64,000 nt of DNA from Galdieria sulphuraria (GCF_000341285.1 NW_005178450.1:50828-114827); one strand, 5' to 3'. Numbered from the stretch's first letter, positions 31,158 through 43,901 are shown. Notes: generated by a model not told the origin, from the sequence alone. Numbers and translations: made by a program.

Positions 31158-31499
31158 ATGGAGGATCTGCACAAAAAGTTTCCTTTTGAGGACTGGCTTT
31201 GTAAGAAGCCTAAAATGGATGTCGCTTCGTTGATTGGGCAAATCATTCACCATGAAAATGCAACGCTGATTGGTCAACGAGTGTCGATTCATCCTTCAAA
31301 TGACGATTCACTTTTACCATTCCTTTTTTCCCATCACGATGAATCGGTTTGATTCAACCGCTCTAGAAAGAAAAGTCGTGCACTATGGAAATGGAGACAA
31401 CTTGTAACGACACTCTCTTGTAAAAGTCCATATGCCTTGCTGATGTACTCATTTTTGGTGCGTGTTGAGCAACAAATAATGAGTGAAGTTGGACAGTAA
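31158..31499 (+). CDS. Small unknown open frame with one internal TGA
   Basis: From the ATG at 31158 a 64-codon frame runs to a TGA at 31350-31352, and the same frame then stays open for another 48 codons to a TAA at 31497-31499 (includes RSRKKSRALWKWRQL). Its start codon is 183 bp from that of the repeat-protein gene, in divergent orientation. The first part (EDLHKKFPFEDWLCKK) looks protein-like. Possible readings are a 64-aa protein, an intron that removes the TGA, a decaying gene or recoding; none is supported enough. No family recognised. Confidence 0.35.
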
Positions 31500-31556
31500 T
31501 AGCGTACAAGGGTAATCTAAACTACCATTGGCTTTGAAAAGAAATATAAAATTTGT

Positions 31557-32244
31557 TTAATCATATTCCGGAATCGGACCCTTTTCAGAAACATAAATTC
31601 CGTCAAGGAACTTTCTAATATCCTTTTCCTTCACCAAGCAGGATTGATGAATATTCGCAGCTAAACATAGTGAGTATTCTTTGACCTCTTTCTTATAAAA
31701 AGAGCGCGCATGAATTACCTGATTGAGCAACTTGTTCAATATCGTTCCCTATCAATATGATCTCATCTTTCACACTTTCAGAACGACTGCACACAACTCC
31801 AGGTAACATATTGACTCTGCGCGTTCTTTTTTCGCCCAAAAAGTTGCGAATTTCCAAATAATCACCGTTGTCTGACACTGTTACGTTGATGGGAAAGTGG
31901 GCATATACCAATCGCATTTTATATCGGTAGCCTTTAGTTACTCCCGTAATCATGTTCTTGATATGGGTGCAAACTGTGTTAAGACAAGCCAAATCTTTTC
32001 GTGAACCGTGCCAAACCGTTACACGGATCCTTTTCCCTGAATTTTCTTTCACCATCTAACAGAAAAAGCGATCAGTCCTCCAAGGACTTTTTTTTCAAAA
32101 AAGTCAACTCACTTCCATATTCACGTGAGTAAGGTCCTTTACTAAAACACCTCGTGGACCTTTGACTCGAATATATCTAGAGCTTACCTCCACAGATACC
32201 CCTTGTGGTACTTTTACATATTCAGAAGAGTGTAGGTATCTCAT
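31557..32244 (-). CDS. RPL9: 60S ribosomal protein L9 (uL6)
   Basis: Three exons: 32113-32244, 31719-32055 and 31557-31660; 190 residues, the normal size. It is a large-subunit protein of the cytosolic ribosome. The sequence follows eukaryotic L9: [21 protein letters not shown], then [61 protein letters not shown] and the C-terminal [15 protein letters not shown]. The junctions are well defined (57- and 58-nt introns, GTGAGT and GTAATT donors). The start ATG at 32244 gives MRYLHSSE, a little shorter than in animals. Confidence 0.95.
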
Positions 32245-32374
32245 GGAAACAAAAATATTATGAAGTGAACAAATATAACCAATCAATCAATAATCACTAT
32301 TTTTCCGCAAGACGACGTCGAAGCTGCTTTGGATGGGACAAAAGCATTCCATGGCATTTCTCTCAAGTCCTCCT

Positions 32375-33355
32375 TTATAAAGGTTCAAAAGGTAAATGAC
32401 TAGGCTGTAACCAGTTATCAGGAGACCAAACACTATCTTTTCCTTCTAAAAGATGCAAAGAATATGCATGGCGACTTTGACTACTCTTATTCTTACAACT
32501 AAAGTGCCATAAAGCTATTGGATATTCAGTCACCCTAGTGACACTATATTTAAAGACAAGGTACCAACCTCCGTGTAATAAGATGAGTGAACCCGCTTCA
32601 CACTCTATAGGTTTATAGTTATCTAAAACTGTATAGTCACAGTCCTTGGGATTCTCCTCATAGAAATAAATACTCTTTCCATCCGGTGTTCGGCGCATCC
32701 TTTTATGAATGGCGCACTTATGAGAACCTTCCAACACCCATAAACAACCATTATCTACAGTGGCATCTTGTAACGCCCACCAAAGACCAATACAAGAAGG
32801 TGGTTGGGTATAAAGAAAAGATGAGTCTTGATGGGGTCGCACTTCTCCACCTACCCAAGGTTGTTTCAAGATGACCATGGACTGTACAGGTACTGGGATT
32901 TGAAAGCCTAACTGCAAAGCTAATGACTTGATGGAGTTGGAACGTGAAAATGAACGAAAGACTGGATCCAAATCATGTAGTGCGTGGCCTATTTTGTTAA
33001 CCATTCGTTCCTAAACAAACAGATATGGGTATAGATGTCTTTAGGATTACTTGACATCCTTGTACCTTGTCTACTTGTAGACACTCGGGATTCTTTGCAG
33101 CTTCTTCCTCAAAAAACAAACGAATACTTCGACCACTTTCAAGGAAATAGGAATCTGCAGTTTGGTTTTCCGTTGAAAAGATGGATACTTGGTCCACAGG
33201 CAAACTTTTCACCTAGTTTTGATATAAGAAGACACATAACTGGATAGTATATATACCCATTGTAGTGCTCGTGTAATCAACTGAGAACAAGTCTCATTCT
33301 TTATAAAATGAGGTATGACTTGATAACCATTTTGACTAAAGAACGACAAGTTCAT
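32375..33355 (-). CDS. PHYH: Phytanoyl-CoA dioxygenase family protein
   Basis: Four exons: 33257-33355, 33066-33212, 32569-33010 and 32375-32514; 275 residues. Fe(II)/2-oxoglutarate enzymes of this family hydroxylate phytanoyl-CoA in peroxisomes or act on other substrates. The 2-His-1-Asp iron triad is visible: H and D in RPHQDSSFLY and the distal H in ILLHGALWHFS, with the 2-oxoglutarate-binding Arg in SRHAYSLHLL. The N terminus (FSQNGYQVIPHFI) is the usual family start. The last intron (54 nt) is a multiple of three without stops, so intron-retained RNA would insert 18 residues right at the distal His. No clear C-terminal PTS1 (ends EPL); a PTS2 was not seen, so location is open. Confidence 0.9.
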
Positions 33356-33423
33356 GACAAGGAATGCCAATCCACATCATATAAATTGTCTAAGCGAATT
33401 ACATAAACCAACAGCCGTCTTTC

Positions 33424-35343
33424 ATGGAGCTGTTGTTTAAGTAAGTTATTCACCTTACTTTCTTTATATATTGTATACAAACAAGACTTAGTTATGTCAA
33501 CCAACACTCGGAAGAATACATACATCGTTTGAGAGAAGCAGTTGCTTTGGATTCTGTTAGTTCGGATCCTTGTAAACGTTCTCGATGTGTGGATATGGCT
33601 CACTATATTTGTAATTGGATCGAACGATTGGGAGGAAAATCAATCATAAAGCACGTAGGAAAACAAAAGTTTGCAGATGGACAAGTTTTAGACTATCCTC
33701 CCATCATTTTTGGAGACTTTTGTGTAGACCAACAAAGACCCGTAGTCTTGGCATATTGTCACTATGACGTACAACCTGCAGATATACAAGATGGTTGGAG
33801 ATTCAATCCTTTTGAATTGGTAGAAGAACAAGGTAAATTATATGGAAGAGGAGCAACCGATGATAAGGGTAAGAGCAGAATGGTGAATGATTGTTGGAAA
33901 GACTGAAAGAAGTGGAAAGGACCTCTTTTGGATTGGTTATGGGCCATAGAAGCTCATAGACAACTTGGTATACCACTTCCAGTCAATTTATTGGTAAGCA
34001 GATATGATGATAAATGAAAGTTGCGTGCATAGAATCGGTTAATGTAATGTTATTAGTTGTGTTTTGAAGGAATGGAAGAAAGTGGTTCGTTTGGATTGGA
34101 TAAGGTGATTGAAGAAGAATCCAAAGGAATACTCTACCATGTGAAATATGTTTGTATTACGGACAATTATTGGTAAGTGAAATGAAATATTGGAGTTTAT
34201 CGATGAGAAGAGAATGCATTAGGTTAACAGAACATCGACCTTGTCTAACATATGGTTTGAGAGGAATAGTCTATTTCCAAGTTCATGTTCGAGGTCCTCA
34301 AATGGACCTCCATTCTGGCTTATTTGGTGGTTTGGTTCATGAACCTATGAATGACTTGACTCATTTGTTAGGTACTTTGACTGATAACCAAGGAAATATT
34401 CTTATACCAAAAGGTGATTGGAATGGGACATTTGGTTTGTCTTTAGGAATTGAATCATTGCTCTAGTCATGGATAGTGTTGCACCAGTTACGAAAGAAGA
34501 AGAGTCCATTTATGAACGAATTCTATTTGACCCCGAACAACTGAGAAAAGAAGCTGGACAAGTATCCCAACTAAGAGTAAGAAGTATCATGTAACCCAAG
34601 TCGTTCCACTTTTATATTTATGAATAGGAGTCCGATAAAGTAAAACTATTGATGAACCGTTGGAGGTTTCCAAGTCTTTCTATTCATGGCATTCAAGTAA
34701 GTGTAGATCTTATATAGTATTGCAAATGTTTCCTATCTCCATTCTTTTCCAAGGGTGACTTTTCAGGACAAGGAGAAAAGACTGTAATTCCTTGTGCAGT
34801 AACTGGAAAGTAAGAAATCCTGTTTTCATATGAGATATGAATGGATAGATATTCTTGTTTTAGGTTTTCCATTCGTCTGGTTCCTCATCAACAACCGCAA
34901 GAAATTGCCCATCATGTGGAAAATTTTCTAAAGCAACAGTTTGCTCAGTTTCATTCAGGAAATGAATTGCAAGTGGAATGGAGAGGTGCATCTCCCTGGT
35001 TGGCAGATTATCACAATAGCAACTTTACAGCAGCTCGTTTAGCATTCAAGAAAGTTTATCAAGTGGAACCAGATTTGACCAGAGAAGGTGGTTCTATTCC
35101 TATAACGAATACCTTTCAAGAGTATTTGGGAGGAGAGATTTGTTTGATTCCCTTAGGTTCTCCAGATGATGGAGCTCATAGTCAAAATGAAAAGATGAAC
35201 AAGTTAAGTAGAATCTTATTTCAAATATATATATATATATATTATGTTTATCTAAAATTGGTTTGGTTACTAGACTCAATTACATTGAAGGAATCAAAGT
35301 TATTATAGCTTATATGAACGAATTGGCAAAACAAATGTCATAA
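33424..35343 (+). CDS. CNDP2: Cytosolic non-specific dipeptidase, M20 family (CNDP2-like)
   Basis: Nine short exons from the ATG at 33424 to a TAA at 35341-35343. M20 metallopeptidases cut dipeptides with two zinc ions. Motifs follow human CNDP2 closely: YCHYDVQPA (zinc His), KLYGRGATDDKG (bridging Asp), FEGMEESGS (catalytic Glu pair), TYGLRGIVYFQV with MDLHSG, PSLSIHGI, DLTREGGSIP and DDGAHSQNEK (last zinc His). Most introns are 48-70 nt; one contains an AT run near 35226-35243. Splices such as ELLF|NYVNQHSEEYI and DKG|PLLDWLW restore the family sequence. Divergent from the phytanoyl-CoA dioxygenase gene, start codons 68 bp apart. Confidence 0.93.
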
Positions 35344-35348
35344 ATGTT

Positions 35349-37004
35349 TCAAGTTTCTTTTCCTATTATATTCCATTCCAATAATACAAAAGGATGAAGT
35401 TCTTCTTGAATGGATATTCCTAATAACGAAGCATAACGATCATCACTAGTAGTAGACGAAGACTACCATTTCCACATCATAGGAAGGACTCCATCAATAA
35501 GTTGCAAACACAAAATATGATGAAATACCTTTTGATGATGCAAATATTCAGGATTGCCAGATATCCATGGAGAGGTTATTTTATCCAAAGTCTTTAGTAG
35601 TTTGCTTTGTGTCTTGGGATAAGGTAATAATAACATGGTTTCCACATTGACCTAATAAAAATTGATAAATACGGATGATTCAGTTCCCAAAAGAATAACA
35701 TTACTGGCAAACCAAATCGAAGAACGGATTCCACAAATAATCGAATAGCTTTTAAATGTGTCCAAGCAATGGCTGTTTCTGAAAAGGCAGTCGTTATCCA
35801 TTCCAAACAGCGCAATCTTAAAGACTCCAACGACTCTTCCTTTTTCATGAAGCAAATAATAAATAATTGTCTGAAACAACATTTTTCAACTCACTACTGA
35901 ATGATCAGAATGGATTCTAGTCAAAGAACTCTTGGGTGAATATTCTCTTATAGTATAACGTTTCTCTCGAGCATTCTTTTTCAACTAGACAAACAATAAT
36001 AGGAAAAAGATTTGTCTATGTTACATATCAACAACTTACTTCTTCTATACAAGAACGAAAGATAGTAATAGAATACAACACCCAATCATTATCTTGAGAC
36101 CAACGTTGAGCACTTCTTGGAACAATCAATGACGCAAGTTTCTCATAAGAAGCCAGAAAATCCTTTTCATTATCTAATCCAACCACAAATAGTTCAACAC
36201 AAAGAAGATATTAGATAGCAGCGTTCTCCATCTTACTTACATTTCGGAACAACGAAAAAGACACTAGTAAGGTGTTCTGTTTCGATACACTTTTGAGGAT
36301 CAACTAAGCCTTCTAAAGACCTGACCATCAAAGAACCCCAAGTCTTTCGTTCTTCAGCACTTGTTATCTGACCTCTCATAGCATCACTCATTTTGCAATA
36401 TGCGCGATATACTTACTTGTTTGCGTTGTGCATAATCTGTCGTTCTTTTCTTCAACTCCTCTTCAAAACTATGTACTTGTTCCAAGATAGTCTGTACAAT
36501 GTTCGTAAGTGATTCTGAAGAGGCAAACTTTTCTTCCGACCAACGAAAACCAACCACATACTTCAACAAAATAAGAACAGTTTTCAAACTAAACAGGATA
36601 ACTTACATCCAACAAGTTCTGTCCTTCTACTTTGGGAATAAACACACTAGAGTCACTCCATTCCTTGTACTGACGCAATAATCTCCATAGGGTTGCTTCC
36701 ACTGCAATATCGTCCTAGTTTTTTCAAAAAAGTTTTTTTCTGAAATTCCTCGACTTCTACTTACCTTTTGTAAGGAATCGGAAAGTGCAACCAAAGTATC
36801 CAACTTTCCAACTCGCAACTTTGGTAGAGAAAATCGATAACAGGAACAAAGTTGTTGTTCTATCGTAACCTGATTAACAGTTAAGTACCCTATAAATACT
36901 GAGAGGAAAAGTTCTCTCCATACCTTTTTATGAATTTGTTGAAAAGTATCCGTTCCAGTTTGTGAAGGAACTGAAACCAACAACAGAGGAGCTGCTACAC
37001 TCAT
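35349..37004 (-). CDS. ATP6V1C: V-type proton ATPase subunit C
   Basis: Multi-exon gene from the ATG at 37004 to a TGA at 35349-35351. Subunit C links the V1 and V0 sectors of the vacuolar proton pump and controls their reversible assembly. Recognised blocks in order: [21 protein letters not shown], then [50 protein letters not shown] and, near the C terminus, [21 protein letters not shown]. The last exon (35349-35463) is joined by a 65-nt intron and ends with [11 protein letters not shown]. The gene stops 5 bp from the convergent dipeptidase stop and starts 18 bp from the divergent PLAA start, so it has almost no private flanking DNA. Confidence 0.9.
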
Positions 37005-37022
37005 GATTTCAGAATTTTGGTT

Positions 37023-40003
37023 ATGACCAACAAAGTTCACTTTCAACTATCCGCAGAACTTGTTGGACATGAAAAGGAAGTGAGAGCTGTAAGTAGTTGA
37101 GAAGAGTGGTGAATACTATCAAACGCGCTTATCATTGTATAAACTGTACATGAACTGAATGGATATTGTAGGTTTTAGCACTTTCTGATCAAGTGCTAGT
37201 GACAGGTTCCAGAGATGAGACCTTGAAAGTTTGGAAATATGTAGAAGAAGATAAGCAGTGGAAGTTGGAAAGTTCGTTTCAAGTACACAAGGGTTTCATT
37301 AGTTGTCTAGCAGCTCTTCATACGGATCAAAGCCGTTTTCCTTTGGTCCTCTCTGGTGGTGGAGATGCAACTATCCGAGCAACGCAAGTGATTGTTTTGG
37401 TACCGATTGATGCTTTTGTTTCTGATTATGTTGTTGTATATAGAGATATTATGACTGGTTCTCAAGTAGGAATAGGTGAAGGACACAGCAACACAGTTTG
37501 TGATATACAAGTGGGTGAAGCAACTCAGTTTATGATTTCTTGTTCGTGGGATTGCACAAGTATAGTATGGAATTGGAAAGAAGAAGAAAAAGGAAATGGT
37601 AAGAATGAGATGTGATGGTCCATAAATATATTAAGATTGATTATGAATAGATATTGTTATTCGTATATTTCCTCTTATCACTTTACGTGGTCATAAAGCT
37701 TCCGTTTGGAGTGCCATTATTTTATCTTTTGGTTGCTTTCAAACAGCTTCTGCAGATAAGACTATTAAAGTATGTATGAATTATGAAAAGTTTGTAGTCA
37801 TTCACTTGGAATTGTTTTCATGTTTAGCTTTGGAATGAACGAGGTGAATGTTTAGAGACATTGTATGGACACCAAGATGTAGTTCGTTGTCTTTACAAAG
37901 TTCCCAACTCTGAAAGGATTGTTTCTGTTTCCAATGATGGTTATGCTATTTGTTGGAAGGCTTTAGGTAAGTTGAAATGATGTGAATAGCGATCGACTGA
38001 ATATATTTCATTGCATAGAACAACGACATTGGGAAATAGAACATCGTTTATTCCTTAGCAATCATTTCTTGTATAGTTTGACATATTTGTCGGCTTTGGA
38101 TTGTTTTGTTACTGGAGGAGAAGATGGCTCCGTAATCATATTTTCTTTTGAACAAGGAGTGGCTCAGACCCTATCTCATCCAAAGACTGTTTGGGCTTTG
38201 ACAACTTTGCCTGGTAGAGAAGACTTGGTAACGTGCTGTATGGATTGTATCTGTCGCATATTTACAAGTGACCAATCACGTGTAGCTGACGATGCTGTTC
38301 TGCAATCATTTCATGACAAAGCCAGTACTAAGAAAGTAAGCCCAATCTTCACATTATAGATTATTATGAACCGTCTTACTAGTTGAGTGCATCGATGGTA
38401 CAAGGAGTAGATTGGGACAAGTTGCCATTATATGAACAAGTGATAGATACTCCAGGAACTCGCGAAGGGGAATTGAAAGTTGTAAGAAAGGGAAATGAAG
38501 CGCAAGGTAGATAAACCAATGGACCATTATGTATTTATACTAAACAATAGTTGGAAAGTATTGATTTGGAGTGAACAACAATGGAGCAAATTTGGAGATG
38601 TAGTTGACAATCCACAAGAAAATAGTGGTCAAAGTGGTTATTTGGATGGTGAATATTACGATTATATATTTGACGTGGATATTGGAGATGATCAACCTAA
38701 ACGTAAACTGGGATATCGTAAAGGTGTGCGAATACATCTTAAAAGAGAAAAAGAACGTTGTCTAATACAGAAAACACGATTTAGGAGAGAATCCTTTGGC
38801 AGCTGCTCAACGTTTCTTATTGAAAGAAGAATTACCTTTGGAATATATAGACCAAGTAGCCGATTTTATCGATAGAAATACAGATTATCGTCAACGCAAT
38901 ATGGATATGGAAGGAGATCCTTTGACCGGAAGTAGTCGATATATTCCTATGGGAGATAATCGAGATAAGAATGCTTCCATCAAAGACCCATTTACAGAAA
39001 ATCGTTATCGACCATCGTCGAATAATGATACTCAGTCAGCTACAGCAGCCCAACAACAACATTTTCCTTCGAATGAGTTTATTTATTTTGGACATTCGGA
39101 TCAATTCGCAAATATGCGTAAAAAGTTGAACGAATTTAATCATCAAGTAAACGAAGATATGCGCCTGAGTGATGAAGAATGGAACCTTGTTTCAAACAAA
39201 GTGATTCAGCAATTGGAAAAAGAAAGTCAGATTGTTCATTGTATCTTTTCAGAAGAAGAATTGCAAGTGATGGAAAAATTACTGGATTGGCCAACAGAAA
39301 ATATTATTCCTGTTCTAGACATATGTAAGTAGGATTGATAAGACAGACAAAAGACCATTGAACCTTTTGCAAGTTCGATTGATGATATTGAGTCCATCGG
39401 CATCGAGTTATTTCTTTCTAAAAAAGGAAAATTTCGGTTTAGACAAAGTAAGACGACATTTATTATCCTCGAAAGCCACCATTGGAGTTGTTATTCTGGC
39501 TTGTCGTGTGATTTGTAATATGTTCTCTACACGTCTGGTTGCATTGTTGGCTTGTGAGTAAGTGAATGTTAGAAATAATCTCATATATTCTATTTCATTA
39601 TTATTTTGGATCTAGTCAATGGGAACTCATTTGTCCATTATTTCATCCATCCGTTTATGTTTCACATGCAAAATCTATTGAAGCATATTCTGCATTATTA
39701 CACAATTATGGTATCCAGTTATCCAAAGGAGGAGAAGACTTTATTGTGTCAACCAATCAATGGATGACTTGTGCAATGGAATGGCTTGAATTGTTGCATC
39801 ATAAACAAGTGCAAGACTTTTCGTCTATCTATGCTGTTTGGACAGCGTTGGGTACAATCTTTGTTTCTCATCCGAGCTTGTTACAGGAAGCTATGGAGAA
39901 ATACGCTCTATTGGATATCATGGAACGATATATGCAAAGCTCTGAAAAGATAAAAGAATGTATAAAACAGATAGAATACTTGATTGCTCAAAGTGGAACT
40001 TAA
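37023..40003 (+). CDS. PLAA: PLAA / Doa1 (Ufd3) ubiquitin-binding WD40-PFU-PUL protein
   Basis: About eleven exons; the first are 37023-37088 and 37172-37383. Doa1/PLAA binds ubiquitin and Cdc48/p97 and steers ubiquitinated cargo. The first 330 residues are WD40 repeats (for example LSDQVLVTGSRDETLKVWKY and LRGHKASVWSAII). Next comes the PFU domain (GTREGELKVVRKGNEAQ, then SEQQWSKFGDVVD and YDYIFDVDIGD) and a C-terminal PUL domain of armadillo type (IYFGHSDQFANMRKKLNEF onwards). The second intron begins GCAAGT and ends ATAG (37384-37443): a GC-AG intron of 60 nt with no in-frame stop. Size and order match the family. Confidence 0.9.
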
Positions 40004-40089
40004 TAAATGGATGGAAAGCAGTTTGTTACATAATTTCCAATTCTATGAGAGATGATGGATGAGCTCCCATTGAGAATTGATTGGTAAAG

Positions 40090-41183
40090 ATGACGTCAAA
40101 TAGCGCCTTTATAGGATACTTTAGCACAACTGGTCGTGTCCTTCATGAACCATGTCGTAGTAAGATAAGAATACTGTATTCTTCTTCTTTTGTAAGCTTG
40201 CAACGTTGTGTTCTCCCCAAGTTGTTGGTAATGAGTGTTTTCTTCTTTCCGGAATATAAATAACATTTTTTCTTTTTAGTTGTTTACAGGTAAACAAAGG
40301 ATTTCAGCTTCTGGGGAAACGGTTGTAGTTTTTGGAGGGTCGGGTCGTTTGGGAAGAAGAGTTGTTGGTGAACTGATAAAACAAAACTATCGAGTGGCTG
40401 CTGGTGGAAGAAACGTGGAAAGAACGAAACAAGTTGTTCAGGAAAGGATAGATAATGTTCAGCAGTCGAACCTTGTAGAATTTTTTGAATGCAATGTAGC
40501 AGAAAGAGCTAATTGGTTTCAGAAATGGAGTCCTGATAATGTAAAAGCAGTGGTTGCTGTTATTGGTGCAAGTGGAAGTAGTATATTGGATTTCACGCAG
40601 CCCTATAAGATTGACTATTTGGGAAACAAGAAACTAATCGATGCTACAAGAGCTTGGAACCCAAACTGTCCTTTTATTCTGGTAAGAATTGTTAATGAGA
40701 TAGGTTCTTTATGCTTGTCATGATAACATTGTTCTATTTCTATGTAAGTGTAGATTACGTCTTTAGGGACAGGAAAGCCCTTTACTGGATTCCCTGCAGC
40801 ACTACTCAATTTATATGGTGGCATATTATACTGGAAGAGAAAAAGTGAAAGATATCTTATTCAGAGTGGTCTTCCTTTTACGAGTAAGGAACAGAAAACA
40901 ACCAATGAGACGAGTTGTGTTCTCAACACTATTATTTCTTTTAGTTATTCGTCCTGGTGGTCTGGAAAGAGCAAAAGATGACTTTGGAGTGGATCATAAA
41001 GTTCGATTATATCCTGCAAATAGCCAATTTAGTGGTTCTGTGTCAAGGCTACAAGTAGCTCAAGTAATTGCAGATGCAATATCCAATCCCTATTTATCCC
41101 GTGGAAAGATAGTGGAAGTCATTGCGTTGTATGGAGCCAAGGAAATTCCTTTACAAGATCAGTGGAAGCGTATTACCGTGTAA
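40090..41183 (+). CDS. TIC62: TIC62-like NAD(P)-binding protein, plastid-targeted
   Basis: Four exons: 40090-40227, 40280-40681, 40754-40883 and 40945-41183; 302 residues. TIC62 is an atypical short-chain dehydrogenase that binds ferredoxin-NADP reductase at the thylakoid and the inner envelope. The Rossmann motif VVVFGGSGRLGRRVV (G-x-x-G-x-x-G) is followed by AVIGASGSS, YLGNKKLIDATRAWNP, ITSLGTGKPF, LYGGILYWKRKSERYLIQSG and PFTIIRPGGLERAKDD, which track plant TIC62 (IVRPGGMER...). About 55 residues with Ser, Arg and Leu before the Rossmann fold look like a transit peptide. The FNR-binding Pro/Ser repeats of land-plant TIC62 are absent, as in algae. Confidence 0.85.
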
Positions 41184-41239
41184 TTAGAAGAATAAAGGAT
41201 ATAAACATGTAAACAACACAGGATTTCAAATTACGAAGT

Positions 41240-43669
41240 TTATAACACAATAATATCATCAAAGCTTTGCGATCGCTGGCTACGATGATGAAATGGAATG
41301 GTGGTCGGTTGCACATGAATCTTTGGTGAAGCTACAGTGGTCGTTTTGGTTTTCTTCAACATCGATAAGTCTTTGGAATCTTCTCTTCTGGGAGTGCTAG
41401 CTGTAGAATGACATTTACGAAATGTACCATCATAATAACAACCAGAACTATTTGCTGTTGAAGCAGTTTCATGACCTTCAACTCTTCGAAGATTCAACGT
41501 TCGAATAGCATATTCCAAACCCTTACTGGTTTCTTTCTTGGGTGTGGAAAATTGTGAAAAATGTTCATCATCCACTTGCTCACCATAGCAACTACTGTCG
41601 TGTTGATTTTTCATCAAAGGAACATTCTCCTCTTCAAAACTTCTCATGGAATTGTTACTAACTTGACTAAAGGAAATGCTGTCTGTATCAGGCGTTGGGT
41701 TAGCTTTATCTATCTGATTACAACCAGGCGAAGGCGACAGACGATCCACATGCAACAGTGCATCTGGATTGGATTTCATGCGATGATGACGTTGTCGAGG
41801 ACTCACAATATCTAAACTTACACCAGATTTGGGAGTAACTGTAGGCTCCACAATAACAACAGAAGCTGGCAGATTCAAACTAAATCTTGCAAACTTTCGA
41901 TTGGACCTCTTTCCAGAGTCCTCAAGACACATTCGTATCAAATCCAAAACCTCTCCAAATGATATCGAAAATAGTTGTTCAAGTCCAATATCGATACTAC
42001 GTTGCACTTTCAATAATGAACTCGTTTCCCTTAACAGTTCCCTTGTCAGGTTTTCTCGCCCATATATTTTCAATATCTTTGCCAACGAAGTATTCAACTC
42101 TTTTATTCTCACTCGTTCTTCCAATATCTTCTGACAACGATGTTCTTTTGTCTCAATTAAGCGACTCACCTCCTTGGCCACCTCTTTGGCAGCAGCATAG
42201 CGTTTACTCAACTGGGAAAAGGATTCCAACTTTGATGCCTGTCGTTGGAAGTTATCCTTGCAGTCTCTCAAATATTCCCAATCAGAGTTGACCAATGCTT
42301 TCAGATGAGTAAAGATAGTGTGAGCAGCCTTAAACAATTCCCTTATATATACATTCAACTTGCTTTCACATTCAGAAAGCAAATTGAGTGAAACCTCTTG
42401 CTCCAATTTGGAATGAAAGCTTTCTAAGAAAACCTTCATTCTCTGAGTTTCTATCAAACTATCTTTAACATTTCGAGACAAAACTTCATTCTTAAAGTAT
42501 CGAAGAGATTCCTTTAGTTCAACTAGATTTTTTTGAATGTGGTACAATTCTTGGCGACAATAAAAGAATGACAACGTCTTCCCTTGAAAGTATTGGAAGC
42601 TCGATAATTGCGCTTTCAAAGGGTTGCTGCTCTTCTCAATAAAACTACTTCTCTTCTTCTCCAATAAGTTGTTACTTAGGATTCGTTTTACCCTTTCAAA
42701 GTGATCATATAAACAACTGACGTACAAATCCAGTTTCTCGACGAGTAAGGCTTGCATACCAGAGCCTCGTGAGACTTTGTTCAAAAAGTTCATACACTCG
42801 TCTACCAGAGGCTTGGCATCTATCGACGAAAAAAACAAGGCAAAGATGGCAAGTAAAATTTCGTCACAAGAATGTTTCAAACCTTCAGATTGTCGCAAAT
42901 GTTGAACGAGAGCGTTCTTCAAAATGTGGTCTTCAACTAAAAACCGGTGTACTCGTCTTTTGTCTATTTCGCTACCAAAAAAACTAAGTGTGTTTTGTTC
43001 GTGTGTAGAAAGAACCCTTCTCAATTCTATCACAGTAGAATCACAAGAATCCATTTGCTCAAAGGAAACTTCCCCCTCTTTCCAACCAACGCTAGTTCCT
43101 TGAAAACGGTTACGAGGTTTCATTCTTCTTCCCGTTTGTCTCCCATAGGTTGCTGCCTGTGTGTAGCTGTTCCTTGAAAATTGTTGAGGCAACCATCCCA
43201 GAGGAATTTGTCCTACAGTTCAGAAATGATATTAAGAGTTAGAAATGCAAATAGATATCCAGTTACCTGTCGTAGGAAAATGATGATATGTTGTTCTTCT
43301 AGTAGTGTTGGTCATATGTGCGGGCACAAATGACTCAACAGGAGTGTGGTAATTGCTTCTATCATGCGAGTTTATATTACTACCGTCACTATTGTAGCGA
43401 ATACCCCACACTAGAGGGAATCCATTATACGAAGGCATTTGTACTCCACCAACTTCTCCTGTAAAGGGACGCAAGACACCTTCTTCTATTGTTACAGGGA
43501 GATACATTAGTGGTTGAGAATTCTCGAAATTAGGATAATATGTTTGATATGTAGCTAAAGATGCCGGAGTTGAGGAACAGTTGTTATCATTCTGAGAATA
43601 GTCGTCCATCATAGTGCGATGGCGTGCTTTGTTACTGGTGCTAAGAGACTCGTGACTATAAGAAGACAT
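41240..43669 (-). CDS. Large coiled-coil protein of unknown function
   Basis: Two exons, 43267-43669 and 41240-43212, joined across a 54-nt intron; 791 residues. Residues 1-190 are Ser/Asn/Tyr/Pro-rich and probably disordered. Residues about 190-510 are helical with long heptad-like stretches, rich in Leu, Glu, Lys and Phe (for example LVEDHILKNALVQHLRQSE and LNVYIRELFKAAHTIFTHL). The C-terminal 270 residues are again Ser/Thr-rich with many potential phosphorylation sites and end in SFDDIIVL. No catalytic motif, membrane span or signal peptide is seen. I do not recognise the family; a cytoskeletal, centrosomal or trafficking role would be a guess. It converges with the TIC62-like gene (56 bp between stop codons). 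Confidence 0.75.
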
Positions 43670-43901
43670 TCTCGAATCTATCTCTGCTATGAAGTAAAGA
43701 GAAACCTCTTCAAGTCTTTCTCAATATTTTCCTGTGTGATTCAATCGAACAAACTGATAGTTCAATCCGAACATGCTTCAAAATCTGTCTATATTTGCAA
43801 AGCGAGCCATATCCGCGTCGATTCATTTTTCAATCCACCCAACCCGGGAAATTTCTCTGACGTGTTTGATTCTTCCAGGAATGAAATGTAAATGTTTTCT
43901 T

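Noticed and set aside
41561-42291. Two plus-strand open frames opposite the coiled-coil gene
   Set aside because: They mirror the minus-strand coding region, have no motif and no promoter, and differ in codon character from real genes in the window.
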